A DNA stretch of 64,000 bases from Heterocephalus glaber (GCF_000247695.1 NW_004624734.1:12040547-12104546); one strand, 5' to 3'; positions 22,789 to 35,002 are shown, counted from the stretch's first letter. The notes: a model not told the origin generated them from the letters alone. Numbers and translations are program-made.

Positions 22789-23621
22789 TAATCTGACATA
22801 AAAAGACACTTCTCAGATGAGAATTAGAAATGGCAAATAAATATATGAAAAAATGTTCAACATCACTAGTCATTCATGAAATGCAAATTAAAATAACTCT
22901 GAGATTCCACCTCACTCCAGAAAGAATGGCTGCTAACATGAAATCAACCAATAACAAAGGCTGGCTAGGGTGTGTGGAAAAAGGAACCCTTCTCTACTAC
23001 TGGTGGGAGTATAGACTGGTGCAACCACTGTGGAAATCAGTGTGGAGATTTCTCAAGAAATTAAAACTAGAGGTTCCATTTGACCCAGCTATACCTCTTC
23101 TTGGTATCTTCCTGAAAGAATTAAAAGCATCATACCACAGCAATATAATGCACATCATGTTTATAGCAGCATAGTTTGTAACAGCTAAATCTTGGAAATG
23201 GCCCAAATGCCTGTCATATCTTTAGATGAGTGGATAAAGAAGATGTGGGATTTTTTTATACAATGAAGTACTACTCTGCCATAAAGAAGGATGAACTTCA
23301 GACATTTATAGCTAAATGGATGGACCTTGAGACCATATGTTAAGTGAAATAAATTGGATACACATGTTTAAATACCACATTGTTTCTCTAGAGTGAGAAA
23401 CAGAAAGTGGAAACAAGGACTGAGATGTATAATGGATATTGGGAAATGGGAAGAAAGTGTTCAAATGGGAGGGGGAACAAGGGAGGAGGGAGAAAGGAAG
23501 GAAGGGATAAGAAAAAAGTGAAAATAGAAGGAAAAAATGGAAACAAAGTTTCTGTACATAGGGTGGGGAGGGGTCTTGGCAGGGAATGGGATAAAAATAA
23601 AATAAAATTGATTTTTTAAAA
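22789..23621 (+). mobile_element. Second 5'-truncated L1, older
   Basis: Same L1 end region as at 21.0-21.9 kb, starting at nearly the same ORF2 position. The ORF2 part is open for 114 codons (22830-23174), then broken by a stop and frame changes. It continues through KMW- and YYSA-like codons to a purine-rich 3' UTR ending around 23620. AATTCTGCC at 22780-22788 and 23622-23630 is a likely target duplication. Confidence 0.88.
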
Positions 23622-23639
23622 AATTCTGCCCAGCAGTGG

Positions 23640-24700
23640 TCTGTATCTGTAACATATCTATTGTACCTCATAGTTGATACCTGGTTTATATTGTACTATT
23701 TATAAGGTAATGGTTATCCTATACAGAGGTGCATTTAAGCATCTCAGGACCATCCACATCATATTTGAATAATAGCATGACAGTCTGTCCAGGACACAGG
23801 TGGAATGTGACCTTGTTAGAAACACTACAGAAGACTGGGCAGCCACCAGTCTGTGCCCCGAAGGAGAGGAGCTTTCAATCAGGTCCTGCTCTGAACTTCA
23901 GAAATTTCACCTATTTCATGTTTAAAATTTATTACATTTTATGTTCCTTCTAATTAAAAAGATGTCTACCAGTCATCTAAGGAGATGGCTCTTACTTATC
24001 CTGTGGCTTCTAGAACGACTGGACAGCACCACATTGTAGTCTGAGAAGCCCACAAACTAATTTTCGAAGAGAGTTGTGGAATTCCCTGCCTGGGGTCCTG
24101 ATAGCCCGAGTGTGGTGTCCCAGGAGCACTCCCTGAAGAACAGAGGGAGGGCAAAGGTAAAGCAGAGCAGTAGTTGGGCTTTGATGGTGCCACAAGGAGC
24201 TGGAGGAATATTGTGAGCAATGGGACTGATGTAGACTTGAGGTTATGGTTCCTTTTCTGCCATTCCCTAGAAAGCACGAACATCTGGACCCTGGTTTCCC
24301 TATATAGAGAATGGCAGGACAAAGTAGGTGGTCTTAAATTTCCTTCTGGCTTAATGACTTGTGGTTCGATAGGAATGAATAAGCTGTAATAGTTCTTAGT
24401 GTCATAATTTACAAATTTAACTTGATAGATGACCCCAATATTATTCCTAGGCATATACTGCTGATATTTTCCAGTATCTATTTCAGAGTAATTCATGTAT
24501 TTTACACTTTTAAACATCACTGTGAAATGTAGGCCTGCCATCTTATGGATCCTAAAAGGTACTGCTGAAAAAAGAGTAGTATATCTGTTAATGCCAGGAG
24601 ATAATTGTTACACAAATCAAGAGAATAACTTGCTTATGTATATATAGTTTGTTTCGAGATGGGTTTACACAGTGTTCTGAATTTTATTTTCTTTGATAAT
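23640..24700. other. Intergenic, no gene recognised
   Basis: Mostly unique. A minus-strand 181-codon frame at 23996-24541 is long for chance in AT-rich DNA. It shows no family motif, promoter or splice context, and I do not call it a gene. Confidence 0.4.
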
Positions 24701-24709
24701 TACTTTTGG

Positions 24710-24785
24710 GGGCAGGGACATCCTAGGCCTTGAACCTAGGGTCTTGAACATGCTCATATCCTACCACTGAGCTGTTCCTTCGGCC
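24710..24785 (-). repeat. Old ID-like SINE
   Basis: GGCCTTGAACCTAGGGTCTTGAACATGC and CTACCACTGAGCTGTTCC match a decayed reverse ID unit. Confidence 0.5.
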
Positions 24786-24847
24786 TCTATAAATGTGGGG
24801 GTTTTGGTTGGATTTTTTGTTTGTTTGTTTGTTTGTTGTTTTTTTAG

Positions 24848-25018
24848 GTAGTGGGGATTGAGCCCGGTGCACTGAGCTGTATCCCAGCCTCTTTTTATTT
24901 TTTAATCTTGAGAGATAGTCTTACTAATATGCTCAGGCTGAGCTCAAACTTGCAATCCTTCTGCCTCAGTCTCCTGAAATGCTGGGGTTCTAGGTGTGTA
25001 CCACTGTGCCAGGCTGGC
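24848..25018 (-). mobile_element. B1-dID composite SINE
   Basis: Reverse order: shortened ID arm (GTAGTGGGGATTGAGCCC, CACTGAGCTGTATCCCAGCC), then B1 arm ending TCTAGGTGTGTACCACTGTGCC. Confidence 0.75.
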
Positions 25019-25833
25019 CCCTGTCTTATTAATTTTAAATCTCTAGAAAAGAATCAAGTAAATTGAAGACTCCCCCCATCCTAATTTCAATTGCTTATTG
25101 ATCCCAATAATTATTTTCTAGGCAATGCTTCATTTTCTAAATGGCTATAGTTGGTTCCTTTGCTTTTGAAATGTTTGTAACAGCACCATGGTCTGTGAAA
25201 TAATTGTGCAGCAGTGCTGGCGTGCATAATGTATGAAAGCTGTGATCAGCTACTCATCCATGATTGTGAAGCGTAACAATCTTCCTTTTTATAGCGCTGA
25301 AAAGTGATGAGCATAGGTGGTTTGTAGTTACAGCCTGGATACGCCTGTGAAATTCTCTCCTTCTATCTGCTGCTAACGAACCTTAGCACGTATCTTTTGT
25401 CACACAGAGGATCCAAAACACAGAACTTCAGTTCACCACGAGCGTAGGTGGAGTTAGGCAGTGGGAAACATTTTTCAACTCTTTCAAAACTAGAACTTTA
25501 AATATTGTAAACAGAAGATCAAAGGGGAAAAAAGTCTGATTCCCATATGAAGTTTGGAATTTGTCTGTAATTAAATTTGGTTCCCAAACAGATCCAAAGA
25601 GAACTATTTTGCCTTTTTCCCACTAATATACAATAATTTGAGACACTGAAATAGCCAAAGGATTTTGATGGCTTCTCTGGGGGAAAAAAGATAATTGTGC
25701 TTAATGCTGCTGATTTCATGATACTTTTTAAACTGTGTTTTATTCCCAGTAGTTTTCAATTTACTTTCACTACCTTTCAATATTTGTGGCAGTTTTAATC
25801 CCTTTTGAGTTGAAATGTAATTTTTTTGTTTTT

Positions 25834-25920
25834 TGTTTTTATTTTTGGTACCAGGGATTGAACTTGGGACCTTGTGCTTGCAAGGCCGGCGCTGGAACCA
25901 CTGAACTAAATCCCCGGCCC
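25834..25920 (-). mobile_element. ID-like SINE in a B1 A-tail
   Basis: GGTACCAGGGATTGAACTTG to GAACTAAATCCCCGGCCC, directly followed by the T-rich tail of the reverse B1. Confidence 0.87.
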
Positions 25921-25925
25921 CAGTT

Positions 25926-26062
25926 TTTTGTTTTTTGAGACAAGGTCTTGCTCTGTAGTTCAGGCTGGTCTTGAACTCACTGTGTAGCCCAGGTTGGCCT
26001 CAAACTCACGGTGATCCTCCTGCCTCAGCCTCCCAAGTGCTCGGATCACAGGTGTGCACCCC
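25926..26062 (-). mobile_element. B1 SINE, quasi-dimeric
   Basis: TTTTTTGAGACAAGGTCTTGC, doubled CAGGCTGGTCTTGAACTCA/CAGGTTGGCCTCAAACTCA, ending GTGTGCACCCCC where a short CCCCCA repeat (to 26080) replaces the B1 end. Confidence 0.87.
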
Positions 26063-26494
26063 CACCCCCACCCCCACTTGAAATGTAATCATTATAGTAT
26101 AAAAGAAACAACATTTGGGCTAGTTGAGATTGCAAGAACTTACTAGAACTAATTTCCAATAATGTAGCTCCATCCTTACAGCTGCATGAAACCTCAGCAG
26201 CTGTTACCAATCATAGAGACGCACAGGTGAGCGCTACAAACCATTTTAGCCTCTCTGGGCTCCCTTTTGGGCTGAATGGTGATGTTGGCCGAGATTACCC
26301 CCATCTTGCTGCCTCCTGGAAAGTTAGTGCTTTTTTTATGGCTTAATCACCAGATTCTTTTTGTTTAGATTTTCTCTCCTCTTGGATTGACCAAGTCCAG
26401 TTATTGACTTATAGGAAACACTATAAAGTATTGACACATTGAACTCAGTCAGAAGACTCCATTTATTTTGGTTATGTATTTAGGATTGATTGAT

Positions 26495-26615
26495 TTGGTG
26501 TTCTTGAGACAGGGTCTCATTAAGTAGCCCAGGCTGGGCTTGAATGCATAGAAATTCTTCTTCCTCAGCCTCTCGAGTCCTGGGATTAAAGTCTTGGATC
26601 ATCATACCCAGCTAT
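26495..26615 (-). repeat. B1 SINE, diverged
   Basis: TTGAGACAGGGTCTCATTAAG, GTAGCCCAGGCTGGGCTTG and CTGGGATTAAAG blocks in reverse order. Confidence 0.78.
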
Positions 26616-27815
26616 AGATATTTTTAATTTTAAATTTTCAGATTCTGATATTTCACTTAAAGCATACTTTGAGAAAGCATCTGGTTTTTATTTCCAGTTA
26701 CTAAAATCATGTTTCAAAATGTTAAAATCATGTATATTTGATTTTATTCCTTTTTTCTCTCTTATCATGTAGCCATGTGTAGTAATCCATAGGCTATAGA
26801 TCTCTGCAGAATGCTCTGGAATCTCTGCAGAATTTTCTTACAGCAGTGACATCATTTCTGTTGGTGATTATATGTTAATACCCTTTTGGCAAGTGCTTTT
26901 ACTCTTACAATATGCTACCATAAAGCAAAATGGCAATACCATGTGCCAGTAATACATTTAATACAAATGAAATCGTTCACAAAAATAATTCTCTATAGGA
27001 AAGACACCACACAAACAGTTTTATGAGGCTCAAATTTCACACAAAAAAGATTTGGTTTGAAAATTCTGAAATTGGGCTCTGAGAAAGGACTCCAAATGTG
27101 TAATTTACATGTTGAATATATATAGCTATCTAATTATATAGCTATCTAATTGTCTAGCTATCTATTTAATTTCAAAGTTTGAGTATTTTCTCTCCTGCCA
27201 CAAGAATGTTCTAGTGGCCATAAATCCAAGAATAAAATCACTGCAAATTTTGTACCTTTTATTTAAATATGGAATTAAAATCTTTTTCTTTAGGTAGCTA
27301 CCTTCAGAAAAATAAGACACCACTATAAAATTTAAATTGAGCCATTTGGCAATACAGGGCCTTATGTAATGAGAAATATTTAAAATCTTATTATGCACTG
27401 TTGCTTAATAATGGAATAGGTTGCTAGAAAAGAAAAAAACTAGATTCTTGTTTCTGTGAAGACTTCAGCATAAATTTGGGTCTACACTAGGAGACTTTGT
27501 AGAATATATTTTTTCATTGGAAGGGAGGTTGGACCAGCTGTACTTCACAATCCTTTCGAAGATTTTAATACACGTCAGGCTAATTCTTTACACATTTGGC
27601 CTTAATCTCAGAGGGTGTGAATGGGAGGGGCTTGGGGGTGTATAATTATTGCGATGGGAGTATATATCCTGAGTTGGGGAAAAATCTGTTTCCTTCCTTG
27701 GTGCCATTAAAGGCAGAAAGAGAATGAATGGAGCAGGGGGAGCTCCTGTAGCTGTAAAAAGCTCTTTCTACAAGCAATCATTAATTTCAAGTTTCTCCTC
27801 TTTCTACAGATTTTC

Positions 27816-27914
27816 TTTTTTCTTTCTTTTTTTTTTTTTTGGTACTGGGGATCGAACTCGAGACCTCGTGCCTGCAAGGCAGGCAGCGGAACCACTGAGC
27901 TAAATCCCCGGCCC
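27816..27914 (-). mobile_element. ID-like SINE
   Basis: Long T tract, GGTACTGGGGATCGAACTCG to GAGCTAAATCCCCGGCCC. Perfect 16-bp duplication CTTTCTACAGATTTTC at 27800-27815 and 27915-27930. Confidence 0.93.
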
Positions 27915-28251
27915 CTTTCTACAGATTTTCAGCAAATGCTTTTTAATAGAATGTGAGGATCATTTCATTATTCGGTTCTAGAGTTTGTTCTCTGCTAAAA
28001 GAGGAGAACAAACTGGCCACGTGTGGTGACACATACTTTGTGGGATCAAGCAGTTGAAGGTTTTCCACTTTAATTATAGCAGGCGAGCCTTGTGACCTAA
28101 TGCCAAGATTGTGGTTGTTCCCTTTCGGGCAGGCCTGACTGCCCATCCTCTGTCCCCTCTGACACACATCTGGTTGAAAAGGGAAATAGCTCCCTGGCTG
28201 CCAGTACCTGCCATGTGTCTGAGAAGTACTCCGTTAGAATTCCCTGGAAGA

Positions 28252-28334
28252 GGGCCGGGGATTTAGCTCAGTGGTTCCACTGCCTCGAAAGTGCAAGGAC
28301 TCAGGTTCAATCCCCAGTACCAAAAAGAAAACAA
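28252..28334 (+). mobile_element. ID-like SINE, internally shortened
   Basis: GGGCCGGGGATTTAGCTCAG; the stem around CTGCCTCGAAAGTGC is shorter than in sister copies. Flanks AGAATTCCCTGGAA and AGAATTCCTTGGAA. Confidence 0.88.
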
Positions 28335-29079
28335 AGAATTCCTTGGAAAAGGGTCTCCTTGACCCAGAGTAAGTAGTTAATGTTGTAGTTTGTTTCTGAC
28401 CAACAGTAAGCAGAGTCTTAGCAAGAAAGGGACATAGGAAGGGATGTTTTTATAGTATTCTAATCCACGATTTTTCTCCTCTTTGGTCATCAGACCTTCA
28501 GGGTCTTGATTTAGCATTTCTCCACAGTGTACTCTCTCCCCAAGCTTCCTTCCTGGAGAGGATATGTTATGAATTTGCTAGTACAAATGTAGCTTAATGT
28601 CTTTCTACTCTTAAGTATGTGCATTTCAAACCTTTGTAGATGGGATCAGCTGACAGCAGAAGTGTTTTAGGATCCTTCTGGAAATTGTATCAGGCCAGCC
28701 TATCTCCCACCCTGCCTTCTTTAAAGGTCTTAACCTCTAGCCTTGTCTCCAAGATATTTGTCTTATTGCTTTCGCTCATTTATTCAGTGCATAGTTTTGG
28801 AACTCGAATACATACCATGCCCTAGGCTAGGTTCCAAGGATACCACAAAGGCAAAGAAGGGTACCGTTCGTTCCTGCCTTTTGTAGTCTAATGAGAGATC
28901 CTGCCACAGTCAAATAATTATATAAATAAATGTCAAGTTGTAATGGTGCTGTTGCTATGAAGGAGAAACAGAGTGCTCCTTGTGTATAGTGGGAGAGTTT
29001 GGCATAACTGGTGGTACCCACACATTCCTTGAGTAAGCAGGAGTTGAGTAGAATTAAAGGGGATTTGTGGGACGTGTCT

Positions 29080-29500
29080 ATTTCCCAGGACTGCTATAAC
29101 AAAGTGCCCAAACTGAGTTGCTTCAATCAGAAATGGAGCCTTGGAGCTCTGGAGGTTAGGACCTGAAATCAAGGTGAGCACAGGGCCTTGATCTCTCTGG
29201 TCAGCATAGAGAAGGGTCCTTCCATGTCCTTCCTAGCTGCTGGTGTTTGCTGATAATCTTTGGTGTTCCTCGATGTGTAGATGCACCACTCTGGGCATAT
29301 GGCTGTCTTCTCCTGGTGTGTATTCACGTCACCTTCTCTCTGTACACATCTGTCTTGTCCAAAGTTCCCCTTTTGATAAGAACACAGTCCTGGTGGGTTA
29401 GGGTCTACCTATGACTTCATTACCTCCCTAAAGATCCCATTTCCAAATAAAGTACTGAGGGTTAGGGCTTCGACGTATCTTTTAGGGTGTCATAATCTAA
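29080..29500 (-). mobile_element. MLT1-type MaLR LTR
   Basis: Reverse complement of the MLT1 plan: GCTATAACAAAGTGCCCAAACTG end, ATGGCTGTCTTCTCC, CCATTTCCAAATAAAGTACTGAGGGTTAGGGCTTC near the LTR start. Solo LTR, diverged. Confidence 0.68.
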
Positions 29501-29639
29501 CCCACATCACAGGGTAGGGAGGGGAGATGTAGAAGAATCTTCTAGGTGGGGAAAGAGCACATGAGATGGCCCTTTGGCCAGGGAGACATGGCATCATGGG
29601 GCCGAGAGAAAGAGGTGTGGTGTGCAGGAAGCTGGAGAA

Positions 29640-30115
29640 GGAGGAGAGATGAGACCCCGAAGGGCGGCTGTGGGTCTGCTGGGATCTCTGTCTCTGTTGT
29701 AAATGCAATGAAAAGTGATTGAAGAGGTTCAGCAGGAATGAGACGTGGTCGGTTTTGTACTCCAAAAACTGTGGCTGTGGCTCCAGCGTGACAGCAAGAA
29801 TGGACGAGAGTGAGGTGCTCGGGGAGCTCCAGCAGCAGAGCAGGGAGGAGAGGACAGGACGTGCAGGGAGTTGCTCACAGGAAGTAAAATCAGATACCAG
29901 GATGGGAGAGAAAGGCCCAGCATGAGTAATTTCTACATTTTGGACTGGTTTTCCTGACTGGATAGAAGGGGGATTCACAGAGAGAGAACCAGGTTAGGGC
30001 ACATTTTGTTGGTTAGTTTGGACATGTAGGGTTTGGGGTGCTCTTCATGGAAATATCAAATAAGCTTTTGTGGATCTAGCACATAGAAAACAGGTCTGAG
30101 CTGAAGAGGAAACAA
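29640..30115 (+). repeat. L2-like LINE fragment
   Basis: Phrases GGTTCAGCAGGAATGAGACGTGG, GTTAGTTTGGACATGTAGGG and GGTCTGAGCTGAAGAGG follow the order of an old L2-type repeat. Name from memory; low certainty. Confidence 0.45.
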
Positions 30116-30129
30116 TTTAGTTTAATAAA

Positions 30130-30154
30130 TTATTTATTTATTTATTTATTTAAT
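30130..30154. repeat. (TTTA)n simple repeat
   Basis: About six TTTA units at the A-tail of the adjacent reverse B1. Confidence 0.85.
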
Positions 30155-30297
30155 TATTTTGAAGCAGCGTCTCACTATGTAGTTCAGGCTGGCCTTGAAC
30201 TTACTATGTATCCCAGGCTGGCCTCAACCACCCAGTGATTCTCCTGCCTCAGCCTCCTGAGTGCTGGGATTACAGATGTGCACCACCACGCCCAGCT
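30155..30297 (-). mobile_element. B1 SINE, quasi-dimeric
   Basis: TTTGAAGCAGCGTCTCACTATG, doubled GGCTGGCCT segment, CTGGGATTACAGATGTGCACC and CGCCCAGCT end. Confidence 0.88.
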
Positions 30298-30626
30298 AAG
30301 ATCTACTATTTCTGTGCTCCCCTTCCTCCTCCTGAGTGCTTCTTCCATGAACAGAATCAGCATCTGAGGAGCAGGATCACTCTAGTGCCATCCTCATTTC
30401 CCCTGATGGGCAGGGGAGCACTGTGCCCCCTCCCAAGTTTCTTGCTGACTAGGCAAAGCACCTCAGCATGCTGAGGGGGGCCCCATGCTCTTCTTCTCTC
30501 AGAGGGTCCTCAGAACTCAGCGATGCTGCAGCACCGGACAGGTGCCTTTGTCTCTACTTGATACTCTAATCTGGCAGCTGCAAATATAACCCGAAGCTCA
30601 AGGCTCTGCAAGTCACTTTTGGTAAT

Positions 30627-30967
30627 TGCTGTAGACTGAACATCTGTATCCCTCACGATTTAGACGTCAGATCCTAAGTAGGAGGTCGGCCTTGGGGTGA
30701 TGAGGTCATGAGGGTGGGGTCCTCATGAATGGCATTGGCGCCTTTACGTGAGAGGCCCCTGCGAGCTCCTCCCCTCCTCCACCCTGTGAGGACACAGCCA
30801 GCAGACAGCTGTCTATGCTTCCAGAAATGAGCCTTCACCAGACAACAAACATGCTCATCCCTTCATCTTGAACTTCTCAGCCTCCAGGCTGTGAGAAATA
30901 AACTCTTTTGTTAATAAGCTACTGGGTCTCTGGTATTTTGTTACAGCAGCCAAAACAGACTAAGATA
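30627..30967 (+). mobile_element. MLT1-type MaLR LTR
   Basis: TGCTGTAGACTGAACATCTG start, GAGGTCATGAGGGTGGGG, CCTGTGAGGACACAGCC, CTGTGAGAAATAAACTC, ending CAGCAGCCAAAACAGACTAAG. Near full-length solo LTR. Confidence 0.78.
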
Positions 30968-31025
30968 GCTAATCGGTAAATTCTAAGACATGCCAAAGTG
31001 GCAAAAGAGATGATCATTCCCACTT

Positions 31026-31209
31026 TTTTTGTATGTGTTACTAGGGATTGAATCCAGGGCCTTTGCACTGAACTACACCCTCAGTCCTTGTAATTTTTTT
31101 TTTTTTGAGACAAGGTCTCATAAAGTTACTAAATTGCCCAGGCTTTTGATCCTCCTGCCTCAGCCTCCCAGAGTGCTAGGATTATAGGTCTGTGCCACCA
31201 CACCTAGCT
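31026..31209 (-). mobile_element. B1-dID composite SINE
   Basis: Reverse ID arm (GTTACTAGGGATTGAATCC, GAACTACACCCTCAGTCC), a T-rich linker, then B1 arm through GTCTGTGCCACCACACC. Confidence 0.78.
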
Positions 31210-32037
31210 TCATTCCTGCTTTTAAAAATAAGACTATTCTTTGGAGGCAGTACAAAAAAATTAGATGTTTTTTCTCAGGCTCTGATGCAGTCTTAGTCTA
31301 AGTCTTTTTTTTTTTAAATAGGGCCTCTTGTTTTGTTGTCATTTTAGAGGGAAATCTTGAGTAAGTAGAGGTACTGAATCCTTAAAAACAGGAAAGAGCG
31401 GATTTAAAGGTTAAAAAATAATAGACTAAAATCTTTCATACTTATGTAATAAACTGTTATGATTTAAGACAGGAGCCACTGTACATTAAGTGGTTCACAA
31501 ACACTCCTAGAAAAATATTCTAAGTAAATTCTGGCTCACTTTTATTATGTGTGAATAAGTACTGCTGTAGATCCTGAGGAATATAAGAAATATTAACACT
31601 AATATTAGTATTAATTCCCAAAACACATATGAATTATATGGTGAATTAAGAAAAATGGTGTGACTTTCTCTTGTTAGCACTTCCTGAACCATGAGATTGG
31701 TTCACTCAAGCAGTTTCTTTTTAATTTACTTGATGTTATTTTAAATTCACTTTATTTTATTCAAAATTGTTTTTTCTGCAAATGATACTGATGCTCTCCT
31801 GCAAAGCAACATTGTTACCCAGATACCCTAAGCATGATGACTCCCTTCACCTCTTATTTCCATCTTTGATCACAGTTGCAGAACACAACTTCCAAAAAAA
31901 GGAAAACCTGCCGTACTTCTATAGATGAATAGTCATTATAATTAGTCTATTATTTTGGACTTGGTAAAACCTTTGAATGGGTACTTCAGATAACTAAACA
32001 GAAGATGCTATTCTTTCATTCAACAAACAGTTATAAG

Positions 32038-32175
32038 CTGGGCATGGTGGTGCACATTTGTAATCCCAACACTCAGAAGGCTGAGGCAGGAGGATCACTT
32101 TGAAAAACCTGGACTTTATAGTGTGTTCAAGGCCAGCTTGAACTCCATAGCAAGATGTGGTCTCAAAACACCAAA
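32038..32175 (+). mobile_element. B1 SINE
   Basis: GCTGGGCATGGTGGTGCAC, AGGCTGAGGCAGGAGGATC and GTTCAAGGCCAGCTTGAAC blocks. Confidence 0.83.
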
Positions 32176-32229
32176 AGGAAAACGACAATGACAACTACAA
32201 AAACCACACATTTACATAAAACCTACCAT

Positions 32230-32870
32230 AAGGCAGGCACTATGCATCCTCCACCTCCATTCCTTCTTTCAAGCCAGTGAATATTGAGCACTGTTAGACT
32301 ACAAGGAGCCCCTGTCTGGAGAGGCAGTCTTGCCATCTGCCTTCCTGGGCTTGCATTCTGGCTGAGGGGAGATACACACACACGAGTGCAGTCCATATGT
32401 CCAAGAGGCAAGTGTGGAGAGAAAAAGATCGGAAAAAGCATTACAGAGGAGAAGGTCTTGTAAAAGATGCAAAAGGTGGAGGAGAAGGGTCTGGCTGAGT
32501 TGTAAAGATGCATAACGTAGTTTATTCCAACAGCAACAAGGGAGGAAGAAGAGAGACACTGAATGAGCAGCGATAGGACCCTGGATGGGGAATAGCAATG
32601 GAGAGCAAGAAGTCAGGAGATACACAAAATGGTAAAGAGAAATAGGATCTTGATGCTTGGATCTGAGGAGCAGAGGAAATGAGAAGGCTCAGGAAGGCCT
32701 GGAAGTCTCCTGGGAGGACACATGCTGATACTGACCCTGGGGACAGTGTGGTGCGGATGATGAGCTGGCTTTGAAGCACCTGTGAGACTCCAGTTGAGCA
32801 GGTGAAGTTCTGAAAGCAGGGGAGAGTATGGGCCAGAAATACAGGTTTGAGAGGCATCTGTCTCTAAGTA
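32230..32870. other. Purine-rich diverged repeat, perhaps L2
   Basis: Plus-strand purine-rich sequence with L2-like phrases (CCCTGTCTGGAGAGGCAG, GGGGAGAGTATGGGCCAG). Minus-strand frames of 96-111 codons over it are low-complexity reflections. No gene. Confidence 0.35.
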
Positions 32871-33059
32871 CTACACATAAATGACAGCTAGAAAAGAGCC
32901 TTGTGTTTCAGGCTTAGACTCTCATTTTAATTGTGACATTGACAGAGCCACCTTTTGATTTCCATTATTTCAAATCGTTCATCTCACAAAGCAACATTCT
33001 CTGCAATAATCACAGCACTGTAATGACCAACTGGGGAGTTTGGGAAGTAGTGTCCTAAA

Positions 33060-33203
33060 CAGGGTGTGGTGGTGCATGCCTGTAATCCCAGCACTGAGGA
33101 GTCTGAGGCGGGAGGATTGCCATGAGTTTGAGACCAGGCTACAGAGTTAGTTCATGATCAGCCTGAACTACATAGCGAGACCCTGTCTCAAAAGACAAAC
33201 AAT
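33060..33203 (+). mobile_element. B1 SINE, quasi-dimeric
   Basis: GGGTGTGGTGGTGCATGCC start, GACCCTGTCTC end. It splits MER5-like hAT fragments: GGATCCCATCCCCAGAGG just to its right resembles the MER5A core. Confidence 0.85.
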
Positions 33204-33264
33204 CAATATATACATAGAGAGACCCCTGGATCCCATCCCCAGAGGTTCTGATTTGGTAGCAGGG

Positions 33265-33600
33265 ACATCCACCAAATATGCAGCCCCTCAAACCCACCCC
33301 TGTTTCTCAGCCCCTGGCAGTGGGTGGGATCACATGACAAGTTCTGACCAATAGATTGTGAGTAGATGTAACAGCAGTCACTTCCTCTTACTTCTTCCCT
33401 TGCTCCAGCTGCACCAAGAGGATTTGGTCTCCAGGCAGTGGAGCCAAAAGGGAGAAGCAGCCTGAAGCCTCTGCTTGAAAGATTTCCCAGAGACCTCTGA
33501 AAAGCAGAGTGGACTTTGAAGGGGGAGAAATAAATCTTTCAGTGTTCAATCACCAAGGTTTTAGAGTATGCCAGATACTTCAGCATAACCTAGCCCATCC
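33265..33600 (+). repeat. MaLR-like LTR, heavily diverged
   Basis: GAGAAATAAATCTTTCAGTG followed by CAAGGTTTTAG and CATAACCTAGCCCATCCTGA resembles the 3' third of old MLT1 LTRs. The 5' boundary is uncertain. Confidence 0.45.
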
Positions 33601-33751
33601 TGATCAAGAGATCCTGCCCTTCGTGGGCCCAGAAGCCAGGTTTCCAGACAGGCAGTGCTGTCAATCTGGTGCAGTGACCTGTTGACCATACTTTGTGACT
33701 AATGAGTGAATTGATAGCACAGGTGTCCCAGGTACATTAAAAACTTTCTCT

Positions 33752-33905
33752 GAGCTGGGTGTGGTGGCACTCCTGGAATCCCAGCATTTGGGAGGCGAGG
33801 CAAGAGGATCTCCATGAGTTTGAAGCCAGCCTGGGTTACATATTGAGTTCAAGGCCAGCCTGAACTATATAGGGAGACCCTGTCTCAATAAAACAAAACA
33901 AAACA
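33752..33905 (+). mobile_element. B1 SINE, quasi-dimeric
   Basis: GAGCTGGGTGTGGTGGCAC, paired CCAGCCTGGGTTACATA/CCAGCCTGAACTATATA segments, AAAACAAAAC tail. Confidence 0.88.
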
Positions 33906-34039
33906 AACCTTTCTCAATGCCTTGAACATTAGATCCACCACAAAGAAGGTTTGCCTGGTGAATAGTGTACCCTTCACCCAGCATGTTTATGGCATATATT
34001 ATTGAAGGATGCATGATTCATTAGCATCATTAATATGTT

Positions 34040-34215
34040 AAGCACAGGTTATTGAGCATTTACTATGCACAAGGCACAATACTAGGTGCTTCACATACTT
34101 TATTCATATTTTCCTCCCTTGCAAGGTAAATAGGATTGTAGGAAGGTTAGAAGTGGTAGAGTGATTTGAACCCACATCTTTCTGATTCCAGTGTTGTACT
34201 TTGACCTATATGCTC
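34040..34215 (+). repeat. MIR fragment
   Basis: GTTATTGAGCATTTACTATG, AGGCACAATACTAGGTGCTTC, then GATTTGAACCCACATCTT: MIR order. Confidence 0.8.
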
Positions 34216-34904
34216 TCAGTTTGCAAGCATTACTCCTGTTAAATAAAAATTATAGGAGGTCATTGTTTTGGACTAGGCTCCTGCACTGGGCCCTGATAGA
34301 CCAAACTAAAAGTCAAAATGGGGTCACTCGTGCTAAAGTTCTGCAACATTGAACCTAAACTAAATTGTTATCTGACACCCTGAGAAATCAGTAGAGTAAG
34401 AGAAAATAGCCATATTTCCCAAACAGGCTAGTACCAATATGCATGATCATGACATTTAATCTTTTGCTTTAATCCCTAAGAACAACAAACAAGTAACCTG
34501 ATATTAAAGTACTCAGTTATTTTCCTATTTTTCTAGCTCACTGTCCCACCTTACCAGGAAGGTAACTTTTAAATGGCCAACCTGCTTTTTGTTCTTTGTC
34601 TCTCTTTAGCACTTTTCTGTCTATAAAACCAATTTCCTCTGCCCTCTGGAATACTTACTCTGTTTCGCAGAATGAAGTGTTTCTTGGTTCTAGAATCACA
34701 AAGCCAATTGAAATCTTTCAACTAAATTTGTTGTAATTTTGTCCTTCGATCCTTCCTGATGTTTTAAGCTGGGGGTCCACAACTGATGGTGACTTACCTG
34801 AATCAGAATGACCTGCCAAGTTTATGGTAATATTAGAGATGGCATCAGTTTTCCATTACTACAATGATTACCTGAAATAATCACCTTAAAAAGAAAAAAG
34901 TTGA

Positions 34905-34992
34905 GGGGCTGGGGATTTAGCTCAGTGGTTCCGCCCCCTGCTGTGCAAGCACAAGGTCCTGAGTTCAATCCCTGGTACCAAAAAAAAAAAAA
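34905..34992 (+). mobile_element. ID-like SINE
   Basis: GGGGCTGGGGATTTAGCTCAG to GGTACC and A-tail. AAGAAAAAAGTTG on both sides; the right copy abuts the next B1-dID. Confidence 0.9.
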
Positions 34993-35002
34993 GAAAAAAG
35001 TT

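Noticed and set aside
23996..24541. 181-codon minus-strand frame
   Set aside because: No family motif, promoter or splice context; composition is unremarkable. Left as unassigned sequence.
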